NCBI GenBank assembly: GCA_030544215.1
Contig: JARZZO010000001.1
Span: 44,609,098 to 44,673,097 of the forward strand
Origin: Zantedeschia hybrid cultivar
Taxonomy: Eukaryota; Streptophyta; Magnoliopsida; Alismatales; Araceae
DNA: 64,000 nt
Reading direction: 5' to 3'
The position numbers were made by a program, and so were the translations under genes. Below the pieces are notes generated by a model. It made no database searches. It was not told the DNA's origin and worked only from the letters and a program-made list of their open reading frames with translations. Within the stretch, counting starts at the first letter, position 1. Each line of letters starts with the position of its first letter. Of this stretch, positions 44,174 to 55,322 are shown piece after piece.

Positions 44174-45228
44174 CACCCTGTATAAGAAGATGTTAAGTAT
44201 ACTAAATCAATATACTACCAACAACACTGACTAGCCATTTTCCGGAACTCGAGTTGAAAAGAACTCCGAAGTTAAGCATGCTCGGTTGGGAGAAGTCCTA
44301 AGATAGGTGACCTTCCTGGGAAGTCTACCGATTAGCACAGTTGTTGGGCCAATTAGCTGATTAGGTCATAAATGGTATCAGAGCCTGACACCAGTCGGAA
44401 GTGTGAAAGTAAGTGCCATATAGGGCAAAGTGCTACACTATAGGAGCCACCTCTCAAACTCATATGGGACAAAGTGCTACATGGTGGGTGCCACCTCTTG
44501 AACCTGTAGGGGCCACCTCTAAAATCCTACCTACCTGATGATTTGGAATAGTTGTGATATAGCGACGAGGACGTCGCTTATTTAAGGGGGGTAAATTGTC
44601 ACACCCCGTATAAAAAGATGTTAGACTAAATTAGTAGACTACTAATAACACCGGTTAACCATTTTCCGGATCTCGAGTTGTAAAGAATTCCGAAGTTAAG
44701 CGTGCTCAGTTGCGAGAAATCCTGGAATGGATGACCTTCCTGGGAAGTCTACCAACTAGTACAATTATTAGGCCAGTTAGTTGATTGGATCGTTACAAAT
44801 GGTATCAGAGCCTGACAACAGCCAGAAGTGTGGGAGTTAAATGTCATATAGGCCAAAGTGCTACACTTTGGGAGCCACCTCTCAAACCCATATAGGACAA
44901 AGTGCTACATAGTGGGAGCCACCTCTTGAACTTGTGGGAGCCACCTCTAGAATCCTACCTTCCTAGTGATTTGGAATAGTTGTGGTATGACGATGAAGAC
45001 GTCGCCTATCCAAGGGAGGTAGATTGTCAGATCCCGTATAAAAAGATGTTTAACAAACTAAATCAGTAGACTGACAACAACATCAATTAGCCATTTTTCG
45101 GAGCTTAAATTGGAAAGAACTCCGAAGTTAAGCGTGTTCAGTTGGGAGAAATCCCAGGATTGATGACCTTCCTGGGAAGTCTACCAACTAGACAGTTGTT
45201 GGGCCAGTTAGTTGATTGGGTCATTACA

Positions 45229-45990
45229 GTCAGGGTTCGGAGCCTCGAGAGCCTCTCCTCGCCCGTACCCTAGTCCCCTCTCCACGCCAAGCTATCCCGG
45301 AGGTTCTAGATCGCCTTAGTCTCCACACCTGCCCTCTCCCCGCTTGTCAGCGCATTTGCAGGATCCTTGGACACATCTGTCAGAAAGCAATGAGGCGATG
45401 GTGGCCTCTATCTTGCCCCTTCTTTCTTCCTTTAGGGGTGGGGCTCAGGTGGAAAGGATAGTGATGTCGGGAACGACAACCGGAGTACTCTGCAGGTGAT
45501 TCTGGAGGGGCCTTTCAGGAAGCCTAAGGTGAGGTACCGACGGCTGTTGTAGCCATAGATGGCGGCACTATCCAAAAGTTAGGACCTTGTGGAAGGGAGC
45601 CTACAAGTAGTTTCCTAAGATAGGGTACTCGCACGCAAGAAGATGTTGAAGGTCTCCTGACTATCGAAGACTTGTCATTGGTTCCTTGCTACTTGAGAGG
45701 TGGGGAAGAGGGGTCGAAGTGGATTATGGAGGGGGTGGTTTGGGAAGGAGGATGTCATTAGTCAGCTTATAGGAGCAAGTGAGAGAGGTGGTAGAAAAGG
45801 TGGGTACTCTTTTAAGGGGATTGAGAAGGATGTCAGACAATTTTTTCTCAAGATCCAGAAGAAGTGGCCGCTGGGGTTGGCCTAGACGGCTAAGGATGAG
45901 AAGTCCTTTAGGAAAGAGAAAGGGAGTGAGAAGGGAGGGAAGAAGGATGGGAAGGTGGAAGGGAAAGAACTCTCATAACCAATTTTCATT
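45229..45990 (+). other. Unassigned segment, probably L1-c 5' region/ORF1 remnant
   Basis: It lies directly before the ORF2 start of L1-c. Frames are short. A basic, Arg/Gly/Lys-rich stretch (45700-45985) could be the end of ORF1, but no zinc knuckle is seen. Confidence 0.35.
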
Positions 45991-47875
45991 ATGAGGATTA
46001 TTACGTGGAATAAAGGGATGCGGGAAGGAGAATATAAGGTCTGTAAGGGAGTTCGTCAAGAGATGCAAACCAGATGTGCTATATCTCCAAGAAACTAAAT
46101 GTGAGGGGGATGGGGAGGCAATTATAAGAGAGGTCGGGGGGGAATTGGCTTACCAAGGGGGTGACCTTCCTAGTTGTAAGGAGCGTATAGGGCATTACGA
46201 TACTATGGAAAGATTACGTAGTCAAAGTGGTGGATAGGGAAGGACATGTCGGAGCTTGTTCAGTGTCTCTTTCTTTTTGCATATCAATGACGGTTTCCAA
46301 TGGGACTTAACAGGTGTTTATGATCCGCAGAGTGCTTTAGCCAAGAAGGTTCTTTAGGAAGATCTCATTGCTCTCTAGCATCAAGCTGGGAGGCCGTCGT
46401 GGGTAGGAGGGGACTTTAATGCTATTAAGTCACCTAAAGTGAGCAATGGAAGGTCTCATCCTTTTAAGGAGATGGAGGATTTCATAGAATTCGTTTAAGA
46501 AGTAGCACTAGTTGATGTTGTAACTGCCAATGCCTCTATCATTTGGTCCAATCTCAAAGAAGATCCTTTCCTCTCTATGACAAATAGGTTCTTTGTATCA
46601 ATCGACTAGGAAGACCACTTCCCCCTTTCTGTAGGCGGCGTGCTTGGTAAGGACAGTGTTGGATCACAAACCTATTCTACTGAAGTCTCGTTATTCGTCT
46701 GCTAGGAGGCCAACATTCAGATTGGAGAGGTACTGGTTGAGAGAGGAAAGCTTTTCTTATCTGGTTGCTAATAGTTGACAGGAGGATATTCAAGCTCCTA
46801 ATGTTATGGTCAAGCTTGTTCAGAAGCTCAAGAGATTGTCTCACACTTTGAGCAGTTGGAAAGCCTCTAAAACCCGTAAGGTGGCCAAGGATAGGATTGT
46901 GGGACAGTTGGAGGCTTTGGATCCCCTAGAAGAAGTAGGTTTGTTAGATGCTAAAGAAAAGGTGAGCAAAGATAAACTTGAGAGTAGACTTTAATGAGAT
47001 TCTTAACAGGAAAGAGATCTTTTGGAACCAGAGGTCCAGGAAGAGGTTGATTAAAGAGGGGGACAAGATACAACCGACTTACAACGAGTGGCTTATAGGC
47101 AGGAGAAGAATGAATTAGCTTAGGGTGCTCAAAGATGGAGTCCATGTGTATTCAGGAGATTCTCAGATAAGGGAGCATGTTCATGACTTCTACTCTATGC
47201 TTTTCTCGGAGGACTCTTTCAAACAAGGTAGGAAGAATCAAGGATCGGGCACAGATCGGCCAGATCCAAACCGATCAAATTGGCCGATCCGATCTAATCC
47301 AAATCTATCCTAAGCCGATCTAGATTGTCCCCACTTATTTTTTAAATTATTTTTAAAAAAATGGTTTGATCCTGGATCGACCCAGACAATCCCGGCCCAG
47401 ACCAGTAGATCAGGGAACATTATCGGATCAGCTAAGGTTAAAATCGACCGGATCGACCAATCCAATCCATGTTGATCCTACCTTCCATGCTTAGAGGCCT
47501 TCCATTACAGGGGATCTTCTGAGAGGATGATTCTTCTCCTCTCTATTTCTGTCGAGGAGAGAGATTTCTTATCTAGTCCATTCATAGAAGAGGAGATTAG
47601 GAGGGTGGTGTTCTCCTAGGCTGGATGGTTTTCCCCTTGTTTTCTTCCGGCACTATTGGGACATTGTAAAGGAATATATCCTTCAAGTGCGAGTTGATTT
47701 TCAAGAGAGCTGGGTGCATCTCAGGTGCATCAACAAAACTTTCATTGCTCTTATTCCCAAGAAAGAAGGGGTAGATTGCTTAGCAGATTATAGGCCAATC
47801 AACTTGTTGATTGGTGTTTACAAGATAATTAGTAAATCAATGGCCTTCAGACTTGAGAAGGTGGCAGCTAAGTCT
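45991..47875 (+). pseudogene. L1 LINE (L1-c): ORF2 endonuclease to reverse transcriptase entry
   Basis: The ATG at 45991 gives IITWN. In nearby frames come VREFVKRCKPDVLYLQETKC (46040-46100), a VGGDFNAIK-like motif (46400) and a VDVVTANASIIWSN motif (46520). After a linker comes an ARRPTFRLERYWL-like segment (46700), then RCINKTFIALIPKKE and ADYRPINLL (47730-47810), the reverse transcriptase entry. Frameshifts and stops are common. An hAT-like insert (47226-47490) and an LTR-B (from 47876) interrupt it. Confidence 0.7.
47226..47490. mobile_element. hAT-like miniature insert in L1-c
   Basis: About 265 bp of GATCGG/CCGATCC-rich DNA with a T/A-rich centre, bounded by CAAGGTAGGA on the left and TCCTACCTTC on the right, a 9 of 10 inverted match. 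It breaks the L1 frame between EDSFKQG and EAFHYRG. The 8-bp flanks do not clearly match. Confidence 0.55.
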
Positions 47876-50181
47876 TGACCCTAAAAGTAGCTCCATGCAT
47901 GACAAAGATATTTAACATGCACGTGCAAGCAGTCATGCAATATGCATGCAATCATAGAGCATGTGCATGCATACATAAGAGAAGAAAGAGACAAAGGTTA
48001 TACCTTAATATGGAGATTCCCATGAGGCTCCAATATGCTGTCCAAAATAACCCCGCGAGGTCTCCAATATGTTGTCCAAAACAGCCAAATATACTTCCAA
48101 GGTGGGCCTAATAGACAGCCCAATATACCTCCAAAATGGGTCCAATTTGTAGCCCAATACACCACAGAAAATGGGCTAGTTTGCAGCCCAATACACCTCA
48201 GGAAGTGGGCCTGCTTGCCCACCCAATAAGCTCCAAAAAATGGGACTGATTTGCAGCCCAATATGCCTCCAATAGGGGCCCAAGGGCAGCTCAAAGGTGT
48301 CCAATAAAAGATGGAATGGGCCCCTAAATACCCACTCCAAGTGGGCTTAGATGCATAAACCAGATCAAGAAGGGCCCAATATGCAGTCCAATGGATCCTA
48401 AAAATTGAGAAAAGAGCAGCCCAAGTGGAAGCCACAACAGAAGAAAAGAGGGAAACCGGTGGCCTTTTAAGGCCTTTGTTAATGGGGTTTTAATGCCCAT
48501 TTGGGCTCCCCATGATAGTGAATTCTCCACTAACGCAGCACTTAATAGCCAATCATTGGGGAACCCCTTTTCCTACATGAGTAAGAGAGAGAGGAGAGAG
48601 GGAGATTAAATGAGGCCCTCCCTATTCATTGAAGCAAAAAAATAAGAGGAAGAAAAAGCAAAGGAGAAGAGGGGAGGGGTGGCAACCAGTTCTAACAACC
48701 GGCGGAACCCCCACCGGTTTGTCAACTGGTTCCCCCCCCCCCCGGCTCCCTAGCTAGTAGGGGGCGTCGGTGGCACCCCCTACTGTTGGGCTTCTTAGAG
48801 CCCTATAAATACCCCTTTGGGGGAAGACGAAAGGGTATGCCCGTTTGGCCTAAAATTTCTAAAGGAAAAACTCTACCATTTTGAAGACACAAACTTAGTG
48901 CTTCGCACAAGTTCAAGTGCACGAAGAGGAGTCTCTTTTGGGTTTCCTTTTAACGTTATCTTAAGGGAATATTCTAGAGAAATTTTATTGTAAATCTGAC
49001 ATTACATAAGTTGTTATTCTGCTGAATTTTTAATGAAATGTTGCTTGTGTTGCTCTTATACTTAATATATGTATGTATGTTTATTGTGTATGTAAGCATT
49101 ATCTCATATCTAATTAATTATACATGCATGTAATTAGTATTCTTAATTAACTATATGCCTAATTAATTATATACCTAATGACATAAAGGCCCTTGGCCGC
49201 TCCCTTAAAATCTAATTAATACAACATAAAAATACTCTCATAAACTATAACTTAAATCACATACACTTAATATGTTTAAAATACATGAACGTCATTATAC
49301 TCTTTTAATAACCCATCTAATTACAGAATTGACCCTAAACGACTAAAATGCCCCTCAACCCATAAAAATCAGAAAAAATCAGAAAAAAAATCCAAAAAAT
49401 ATAAATAGCCCCCGACATTCCTTAAATACCCCCGGAACCTTAAAAAAAGGACCAAAACACCCTTTTTATGATAAAATTTGTAAAAATCATAGACAAATCC
49501 TAGAAAAATATAAAAATCATCCCGCATATCCTGCATGATGCCCTTAAAACCCTAAAAATGAGCAAAATTACCAAAATACCCCAAATACCCTAAAAATCAT
49601 TAAACCTTCTAAGAAAAAATTTAAAAAAATGTCAAATCATTCAAAACATAATAAATACCCATAAAACCCACATTAACCTAAAACTACCAAAATACCCCTA
49701 CAACCCAAACACACTTAAAATAACTCTAAAATGCCTCCTAAGGTTTTGAAGCCTTCCTAAACCATTAAAACTTATCTCAAACACAAAGGTGACCACGATA
49801 ATCATATGTCCTCCAACTTGACATAATTACATAAATACCCTTATGGGTCTAAAATACTTGGAATCAATCCAAATAACTGGGAATCAATCCAAAACCTTTT
49901 AAAAGTCCCCCAAGCCATCATAAACCCATCCTAAACTTGGGCTTAACCTAAAAGCTGCCTTCATATGTGTAAGGGCATCATGTGGACAGTTTAATCAAGG
50001 GTTGTCTAGTGATTGCTCAATGTAATTAACACTGATCGAGATCAATAGAGAAAGGTCATATACTCGGATCTTTGCCTAATCAAGTCTCGGACTCCCTGAG
50101 GGATAATACCAAGCTCTCATAATCCAAGAAACAAAATAAATAAAATCGACCTATATTTATCCACATAAAATAAAAACCAAC
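47876..50181 (+). mobile_element. Solo LTR, family B, copy 2, inserted in L1-c
   Basis: It starts TGACCCTAAAAG within the L1 reading frame and ends near 'aaaaaccaaca'. The L1 frame resumes at about 50198 with EILGACPNTRVISDNQGAF. The last 400 bp match LTR-B copy 1. The flanking 5-mers agtct and agtaa match at only 3 positions, so the end point is approximate. It contains a ~38-bp tandem repeat (48030-48310), a decayed ACCGGT region (48680-48780), a TATA box near 48803 and an AT-rich end. No coding capacity. Confidence 0.7.
48030..48310. repeat. ~38-bp tandem repeat in LTR-B copy 2
   Basis: About seven units built on 'cagcccaatatacctccaaa' followed by 'atgggcc'. A more decayed relative ('aatgggcc', 'aaaaaccagtcccaaaa') occurs in copy 1 at about 6200-6470. 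Confidence 0.65.
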
Positions 50182-50189
50182 AAGTAAAA

Positions 50190-50640
50190 ATATGATAGGA
50201 GAGATTCTGGGTGCATGTCCAAACACTAGGGTAATTAGTGACAACCAAGGAGCTTTTGTCAAGGGTAGATTCATCTAAGATATTTTTCTTGTTGCTTATG
50301 AGGCATTGCATTCTATGAAGCTGCATCACATAAGTGGCTTCTTGTTAAAGTTGGATTTTGAAAAGGCTTATGATAGGGTAGCTGGAAGTGTTTATTAGAG
50401 GTTCTCTCCTATACGGGGTTTAGTGATACTTGGACCTAATGGATTAGGAAGTGTATCCCTTGTATGTTCGTATTATAACCAATTTACTATTATATCCCCA
50501 TCTTTTCTATAGTGTCACCAAGATACTTGTTGGAAAAATTAGCTTTTGAGGTTGGAACAGTAAAGGAGACCTCACCTTCTCATAGATGATGTCAGTGAGA
50601 GCTACTATATTTAATTTAGTATCTCCCAAACTTCTTTGTA
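50190..50640 (+). pseudogene. L1-c continued: reverse transcriptase fragment
   Basis: NQGAFVKGRFI, then a TAA codon, then DIFLVAYEALHSMK and LLKLDFEKAYDRV (50240-50390) are core plant L1 reverse transcriptase motifs, in frame with the part before LTR-B. It decays by about 50640, with no FADD motif seen. Confidence 0.75.
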
Positions 50641-51131
50641 GTTTTTTTTATTATTATTATTCAATGAGTGGAAAGACAACCAAACTTACTCTGCAGTACA
50701 AGCCTCACACGGAGCCTCACCCTTGTGATATGATGAGAAGAAAAGGAGGCCGGCCACATGGGATGGTTTTATTCTTCCTTGTGCAAGCAGCTGAACTAAA
50801 TCTCCGATCAACACTTCTTCAGTAGGGATAAACAAAGCTCCATGCCAAAGGGTCTCCTTGAACTTGAAGAACAATGAAGCACTCCATACAGAGAAAGCAA
50901 GTCTTAAGGATGAGATGCCCGTGTAAGGACCTTAGTTCTCATTAGGAGGTCGAACCAAGGACCTATGGAAGTCGAGGCTACCTCACTCCCATTGCAACGC
51001 AGCAGTGTCCTTAGGGAGGAGTTTAGAGGCCTTACAATAGTACGAACCTCTTTCTTTCTAGGTCGTGCGAAGGGGACCAATCCAAGACTATATAGCAAAC
51101 ATAGCAGATGCTCTCAACAACAAAATGCCAC
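50641..51131 (-). pseudogene. Unassigned and gypsy-like minus-strand remnant (left part)
   Basis: Minus-strand frames (50904-51098 and 50686-50874) are open but unfamiliar. Next to the MITE (51050-51131) the minus strand continues the RNase H/tether frame of the right part with REWHFVVESIC, so at least that end belongs to a gypsy pol remnant. Confidence 0.35.
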
Positions 51132-51643
51132 TAGGGGTGTCACTATTCGGTTCAAACCGGAAAATCAAACCGAACTGGCCAATTCGGTTTGGTTTGGTTT
51201 GGTTTATCTTGTTCATAAACCAAACCAATCTAAATAAACCAAATTATGTTAAAATGCTATAATATAAGTATTAAATTCTTAGATGAAGTGTGAGTTTATG
51301 AAAATTATAAGATATAAAATTTTAAATTATTTTCAGATAATATCTTTTAGATCATAATCTTGTACAAAAAAGGTGGAGTCCTTAATAAAATAGGATGTTT
51401 AACTATAATAGTCCATTTCAAGACTTAAACCTCTAAATAATTTTAAATAATATTTTTTTAATAATTATTTTTTAAAAAAAATGTTGAAGTGGATTATTTA
51501 ACTATAGTGGCCCATTATTTCGGTTTGGTTTGGTTTGGTTTCAAACTATTATGGTTTGGTTTGGTTCGGTTTGACTCTCTACTTCGGTGTGGTTTGGTTT
51601 CTAAATTTTGCCCTCGAACCAAACCAAACCGTGAACACACCGA
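51132..51643. mobile_element. Miniature hAT element, 512 bp
   Basis: It begins TAGGGGTGTCAC and ends, reverse-complemented, TCGGTGTGTTCAC. Flanking 8-mers are aatgccac (51124-51131) and aatgctac (51644-51651), 7 of 8 identical. Both ends carry runs of GGTTTGGTTT and CCAAACCAAACC. No coding capacity. It interrupts a gypsy pol remnant. Confidence 0.85.
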
Positions 51644-51651
51644 AATGCTAC

Positions 51652-52148
51652 TCTCTTTCAGCAATAAAGTTTGCTAATACCTGGGCTTTGATAGTTGCTC
51701 TTGGCCTACAATGGGTATCAAACTCGCTCAATTCAACCAACCATTGGACAAGTTGTCCTTAGGTGTCAAGATTTTGCAAGGCTCTACTCGAGCGGGTGGA
51801 TGGAGCTGTCGTAGTTCCATTATTATAATGGAAACCACATCCCACTTGAGTTAAAAAGAAAAAAGACAGAGATTGTATTTGATTATTTGGGGAAACCAAT
51901 ATTTGCAGTCGACAGGGTGCACGTTACCACTACCCTCTCATTGATAAAAAATGTTGCCATTGTTGATGCTCATGGCCCCATTAAACATTGTTTCTAGATC
52001 GTGCAGCCAATCTACCAACAGTAGGATCCTTCTCCACAATGGCACAGTAAAGACAATCGAGACAAGAATATCTCTATTTAATGAACACGCTAGATCAACT
52101 AAAATTTTGGGTCTTAGGTCCCCAGAAAAAACACTTACCATTGCTACC
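51652..52148 (-). pseudogene. gypsy pol remnant (RNase H end), right part
   Basis: The minus strand from about 51770 reads QLVQWLVELSEFDTHCRPRA and IKAQVLANFIAE. This is the conserved link after RNase H in Tat/Athila-type gypsy pol (usual form: W-x-ELxEFD then R-x-AIKxQALADFxAE). The MITE splits it right after this motif. Sequence beyond 51800 is too decayed to place. Confidence 0.6.
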
Positions 52149-52530
52149 ATGGCCCAATCGACAGAACCACACCCTTGAGCAAGGAGTCCCTCACTTACTC
52201 ACTCTCTCTACATGCCAGTGCAAAATCCACAAAATCACACATTCCCGCAACTATTCTCTCCCTCTCTCTCTCTCTATCAAGATCAACTAGTCCCTCCCTC
52301 ACTCACTCCCTCAGTGTGCCAGTGCCAAATCTACAGAACCATACCCTCCAGTAACTACTCTCTCTCTCTCTTAGATACAAAAAAGGATAGGCTGCTACCA
52401 CTGCCAAATCCACAAGACCACACCATCCAGCAACTACTCTCACATATATTCTCTCTCCCTCTGGGTGCCACAACCCACTCCATAGAACCACACCCTCTAA
52501 CAACTAGTCTCTCTCTTTCCCTCTAACAAG
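52149..52530. repeat. CT-rich tandem repeat
   Basis: Four to five units of about 75-110 bp, each with a 'caaatccacagaaccaca' type start, a 'caacta' and a run of CTCTCTCT. Spacing is irregular. No gene. Confidence 0.65.
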
Positions 52531-52845
52531 GAACCGGAATTGAGCAATGCCTGTTCTAATCCTAGTTCAGGTTCAAGTCGGTTCAAGCCCAAGCCGGTCA
52601 ATTCTAACCTGTACAAATTAATTATATTATTGATACTAAGTGAAAAATATAACACAGTAAATGAGAAAGAACCATTAAAAATTAAAAAGTTAAAAATGTA
52701 TATTCAAAAAAATAACTCTAAGCCAATTCTTAGGTCAATTCAAAGTTTTTAAGTTTGTTAATGGTTGGTTTAGGCAGGTTTAAGCCCGTTCAAGAGGGCT
52801 AAAACCCTTTTCAGCCAATTTAAGATTCTTTCAAAAACTATTTAT
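52531..52845. other. Unassigned segment with GGTTCAAG motifs
   Basis: 'ggttcaagtcggttcaagcc' (52570) and 'ggcaggtttaagcccgttca' (52771) suggest a miniature element. Related motifs ('ggtcaagccaattcc') reappear at 54148, on the far side of the L1 insert, so the L1 may have split it. Ends not fixed. Confidence 0.3.
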
Positions 52846-54135
52846 CTTTTTTTTTGAAGTGGATGGTACCACTATATTGCATTAAATAAGAGTGAATGAT
52901 ACAAAAATTTTATACTGTGGAAATACAAAAAGAAACCCCTCTACATGTGGGAAACAAACAACACACCAAAATGGTGTACCCCTAACAATTAGCCTAAAAG
53001 GCTTTCACCCACTCCCTAACTTTCTCATACATAAAAATTCCAATTCTATTTGAGTTCAAAGCTTCTTTCTTGGATATTCATTTATTCCTCCTCTCGAGAG
53101 GGCTCAAAGTGTGACATAAAGGATCAACCACCAAATTATGATGTCCTCCCTATGTGCCACCATGAGGGGCCACTGTCGCTGAAGAGACTGCACGGTTAGC
53201 TCTTGTTGTTACGATTGGTTTAGTTTGGACTGAATGGATCTCAAAGTCTCTCTAAAGAGAAGCTACAACCAACAAAAAGATGATCCAGGGATTCCTCGTC
53301 TATCCCACAAATAGAGCATACTACTGGGACATCACATCCAAATTGGTTCAATGTATCTGAGGTAGGCAGCATGTCGTTGGAGATCCTCCAAACAAGGATC
53401 TTGACCTTCAATTGTGACTTTGGAGTCTAAATATGGCGGAAGAAGGGTGACCGCGCACTACCGAAAGATATAACTTGGAAAGCTGATCTGACACATATAT
53501 TTCCTTTGGTTCCCATGTCCACCGCCAAGCATTTTGCTGATCAACAGTTGGCATATGTCCTTCAGGAGTCACCGTGCAAATCTTGTATCTCTTCATCCCT
53601 AATATTCCTCCTGAAGCTAGAAGTCCAAACACATGTACCAGACGCAATTCAATCAAATACCTGGTCCACCACCACCAAAGGATCTGAAGCTATGTTGAAT
53701 AGTCTCGAGAACAGGCGAGATAAAGGTTGGGGGCTGCACCACTTAGCCATCCAAAAGAGACACTGACTGCCATCACCTACGGAGACCTAGGTCACCACCA
53801 AGATGATGTATGATGCCTAAAGAATACCCCACCCAGTAGAAGAGATATTATATTCTACATGCAAATACAAATCCCAGGACTTGGACCTTAGGGTTCAGTA
53901 CTAAGTTCCCACAACCACTTGGAAAAGAGAGCCAGATTGAAAGTCCTGATGTCCTTAAGGCCAAGCCCTCCATTCTCTTTGCTCCTTGCAGACCACCCCA
54001 AGAAACTGGGTAGCCTCCTTTCAGGGGACCATCATAGTTACCCATCCAAAAGAACCTCCCTCTAATTGCTTCAAACTTCTTAGCCACTGAAATAGGAATC
54101 TTGAAGATTGAGAGGGAATAAATAGGAATTGGCAC
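52846..54135 (-). pseudogene. L1 LINE 3' end (L1-d), 5'-truncated
   Basis: Downward on the minus strand: YSLSIFKIPISVAKKFEAI (54120-54060), VSWGGLQGAKRMEGLALR (54000-53940), then after decay the zf-RVT-type finger CSICGIDEESLDHLFVGC (53320-53260), and a terminal segment ending in an A tract (a T run at 52846-52855 on the plus strand). Truncation at the 5' side and a 3' A tract are typical of LINE insertion. Confidence 0.75.
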
Positions 54136-55314
54136 AACTGGATTAGGTCAAGCCAATTCCAATCTGGTTCACCCAGTTCCAGACTGAACTAGCCAGTTTT
54201 TTTAAACCATGTTGCCAATAGCAATGATTAATCAACGTCTAGAAGCATTATAGGAGAGGACAAGGTCTGTGAGCTTGAATATAAATGACACATTGACATG
54301 TGCATAAAACTAAAAGAGAGTACAGGAATTTCATATGTATAGGTGAGTAGTGGTTCAAAATAAGGAAGGATCATGAACCACACATGGATTTGTCCAGCCA
54401 AGACCAATCAGATCAGTCCAGCCCAAATAGATAAGATCGGTCAATCCAGTCCGATCCCGACCAATCCAGTACAACCCACCCTTCTTGCAAACAAATGGCA
54501 CATGAACAAATTCTAGAAAAATAAAAAATTCTTCTAAAAATATGAAAAAAGCTGCTTACAATGTTTGGGACAATTCGAAGGAACAGAAATAACCTATTGG
54601 ATCCAAAGACTCAAAAATTTACATTCTTTTGTCTCGCTTCCATGTGTTTCCTTCAATAGAAGTATCACAAAATAATATGAATTTGTGTATATGCAACACT
54701 CATAATTAATGAATTATTTGCCTCCAATGTGAACATCATTCGATGCAAATAATGCATCAACTTTACGTGTGACAATGTACCACATCACATTCTTTTGTAA
54801 TACTCCTAAGTATAAATACGTAACCTTAACAAAATAATATAAAAATTATAAGGCTACAACAATCTACTATAACAATACAACATACAAGAAACAAACATAC
54901 AACTATTCATTAGAATGTCTTCATTGGAATCGATCTGATAGCCATGACATATCGTTGAAGACATTCTAATGCCTCGTCATAGCACAAGCCGAGACGGTGA
55001 TCGTATCTAATGGGCTCTTGTGCCATAATGAAGTCATCGGAATGTCTTCTTTAGACACTTGGAGTCAAACTGATCCATACACAATTCCCGATCCTTCCTT
55101 CCTTGCCATGAGATGTCATTGAAGGATCCTAATGCCTCATTATAGCACAATGCCATGATGATGATTGCATCTTTTTGTGCCATAGTGAAGTCATTAGGAT
55201 GTCTTTGGAACCAAGTGTGTGCGTGTGTGAGAGAGAGAGGGGGGTGAGAATGAGTTGGGATGAGCATAGGAATGGCCAAGTTAATGCTATTTATAGGCCC
55301 CAAGCCATCCCCAA
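54136..55314. other. Flank left of hAT-1: hAT-like fragment and a tandem duplication
   Basis: About 54208-54255 ('gcaatgattaatcaacgtct') has a direct counterpart at about 59645-59695 on the other side of hAT-1. A GATC/CCAATCC-rich patch at 54395-54480 resembles hAT subterminal DNA. At 54915-55210 a unit of roughly 145-165 bp is tandemly duplicated ('cattctaatgcctcgtcata', 'tgtgccataatgaagtcat'). The minus-strand frame through it (55034-55200) includes MAQKDAIIIMALCYNEALGS, not a family I know. Confidence 0.4.
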
Positions 55315-55322
55315 ATCCCAAC
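55315..55322. repeat. hAT-1 target-site duplication, left copy
   Basis: atcccaac immediately precedes the terminal CAAGG. An identical 8-mer follows the right end at 59413-59420. Eight bases is the hallmark length for hAT insertion. Confidence 0.9.

Larger units (their letters stand above)
41987..45228 (+). mobile_element. Compound array of Cassandra-type LTRs with 5S-like cores
   Basis: Six LTR units (~200 bp each) start TGTCACACCCCGTATAAAAAG or close variants and end near GGGTCATTACA: 41987-42191, 42370-42490 (truncated), 42599-42803, 44169-44368, 44597-44797 and 45025-45228. TGGTATCAGAGC follows the first, fourth and fifth at 42194, 44373 and 44800. Internal segments end in a purine tract (aaggggggta) just before the next LTR. 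The outer flanks gtcgg (41982-41986) and gtcag (45229-45233) agree at 4 of 5, as if one insertion had expanded by unequal recombination. No pol is present, as expected for this terminal-repeat-in-miniature class. The stretch between LTR3 and LTR4 is foreign (see the U6 and gag entries). Confidence 0.8.

Noticed and set aside
42194..44811. tRNA gene fragments
   Set aside because: TGGTATCAGAGC matches the tRNA 3' end because it is a primer-binding site. No cloverleaf or A/B box pair surrounds it.
42079..45180. Functional 5S rRNA genes
   Set aside because: Only the promoter-bearing middle and end of 5S are present, always inside an LTR with TGTCACACC ends. Spacing and flanks are those of Cassandra, not of a 5S array.
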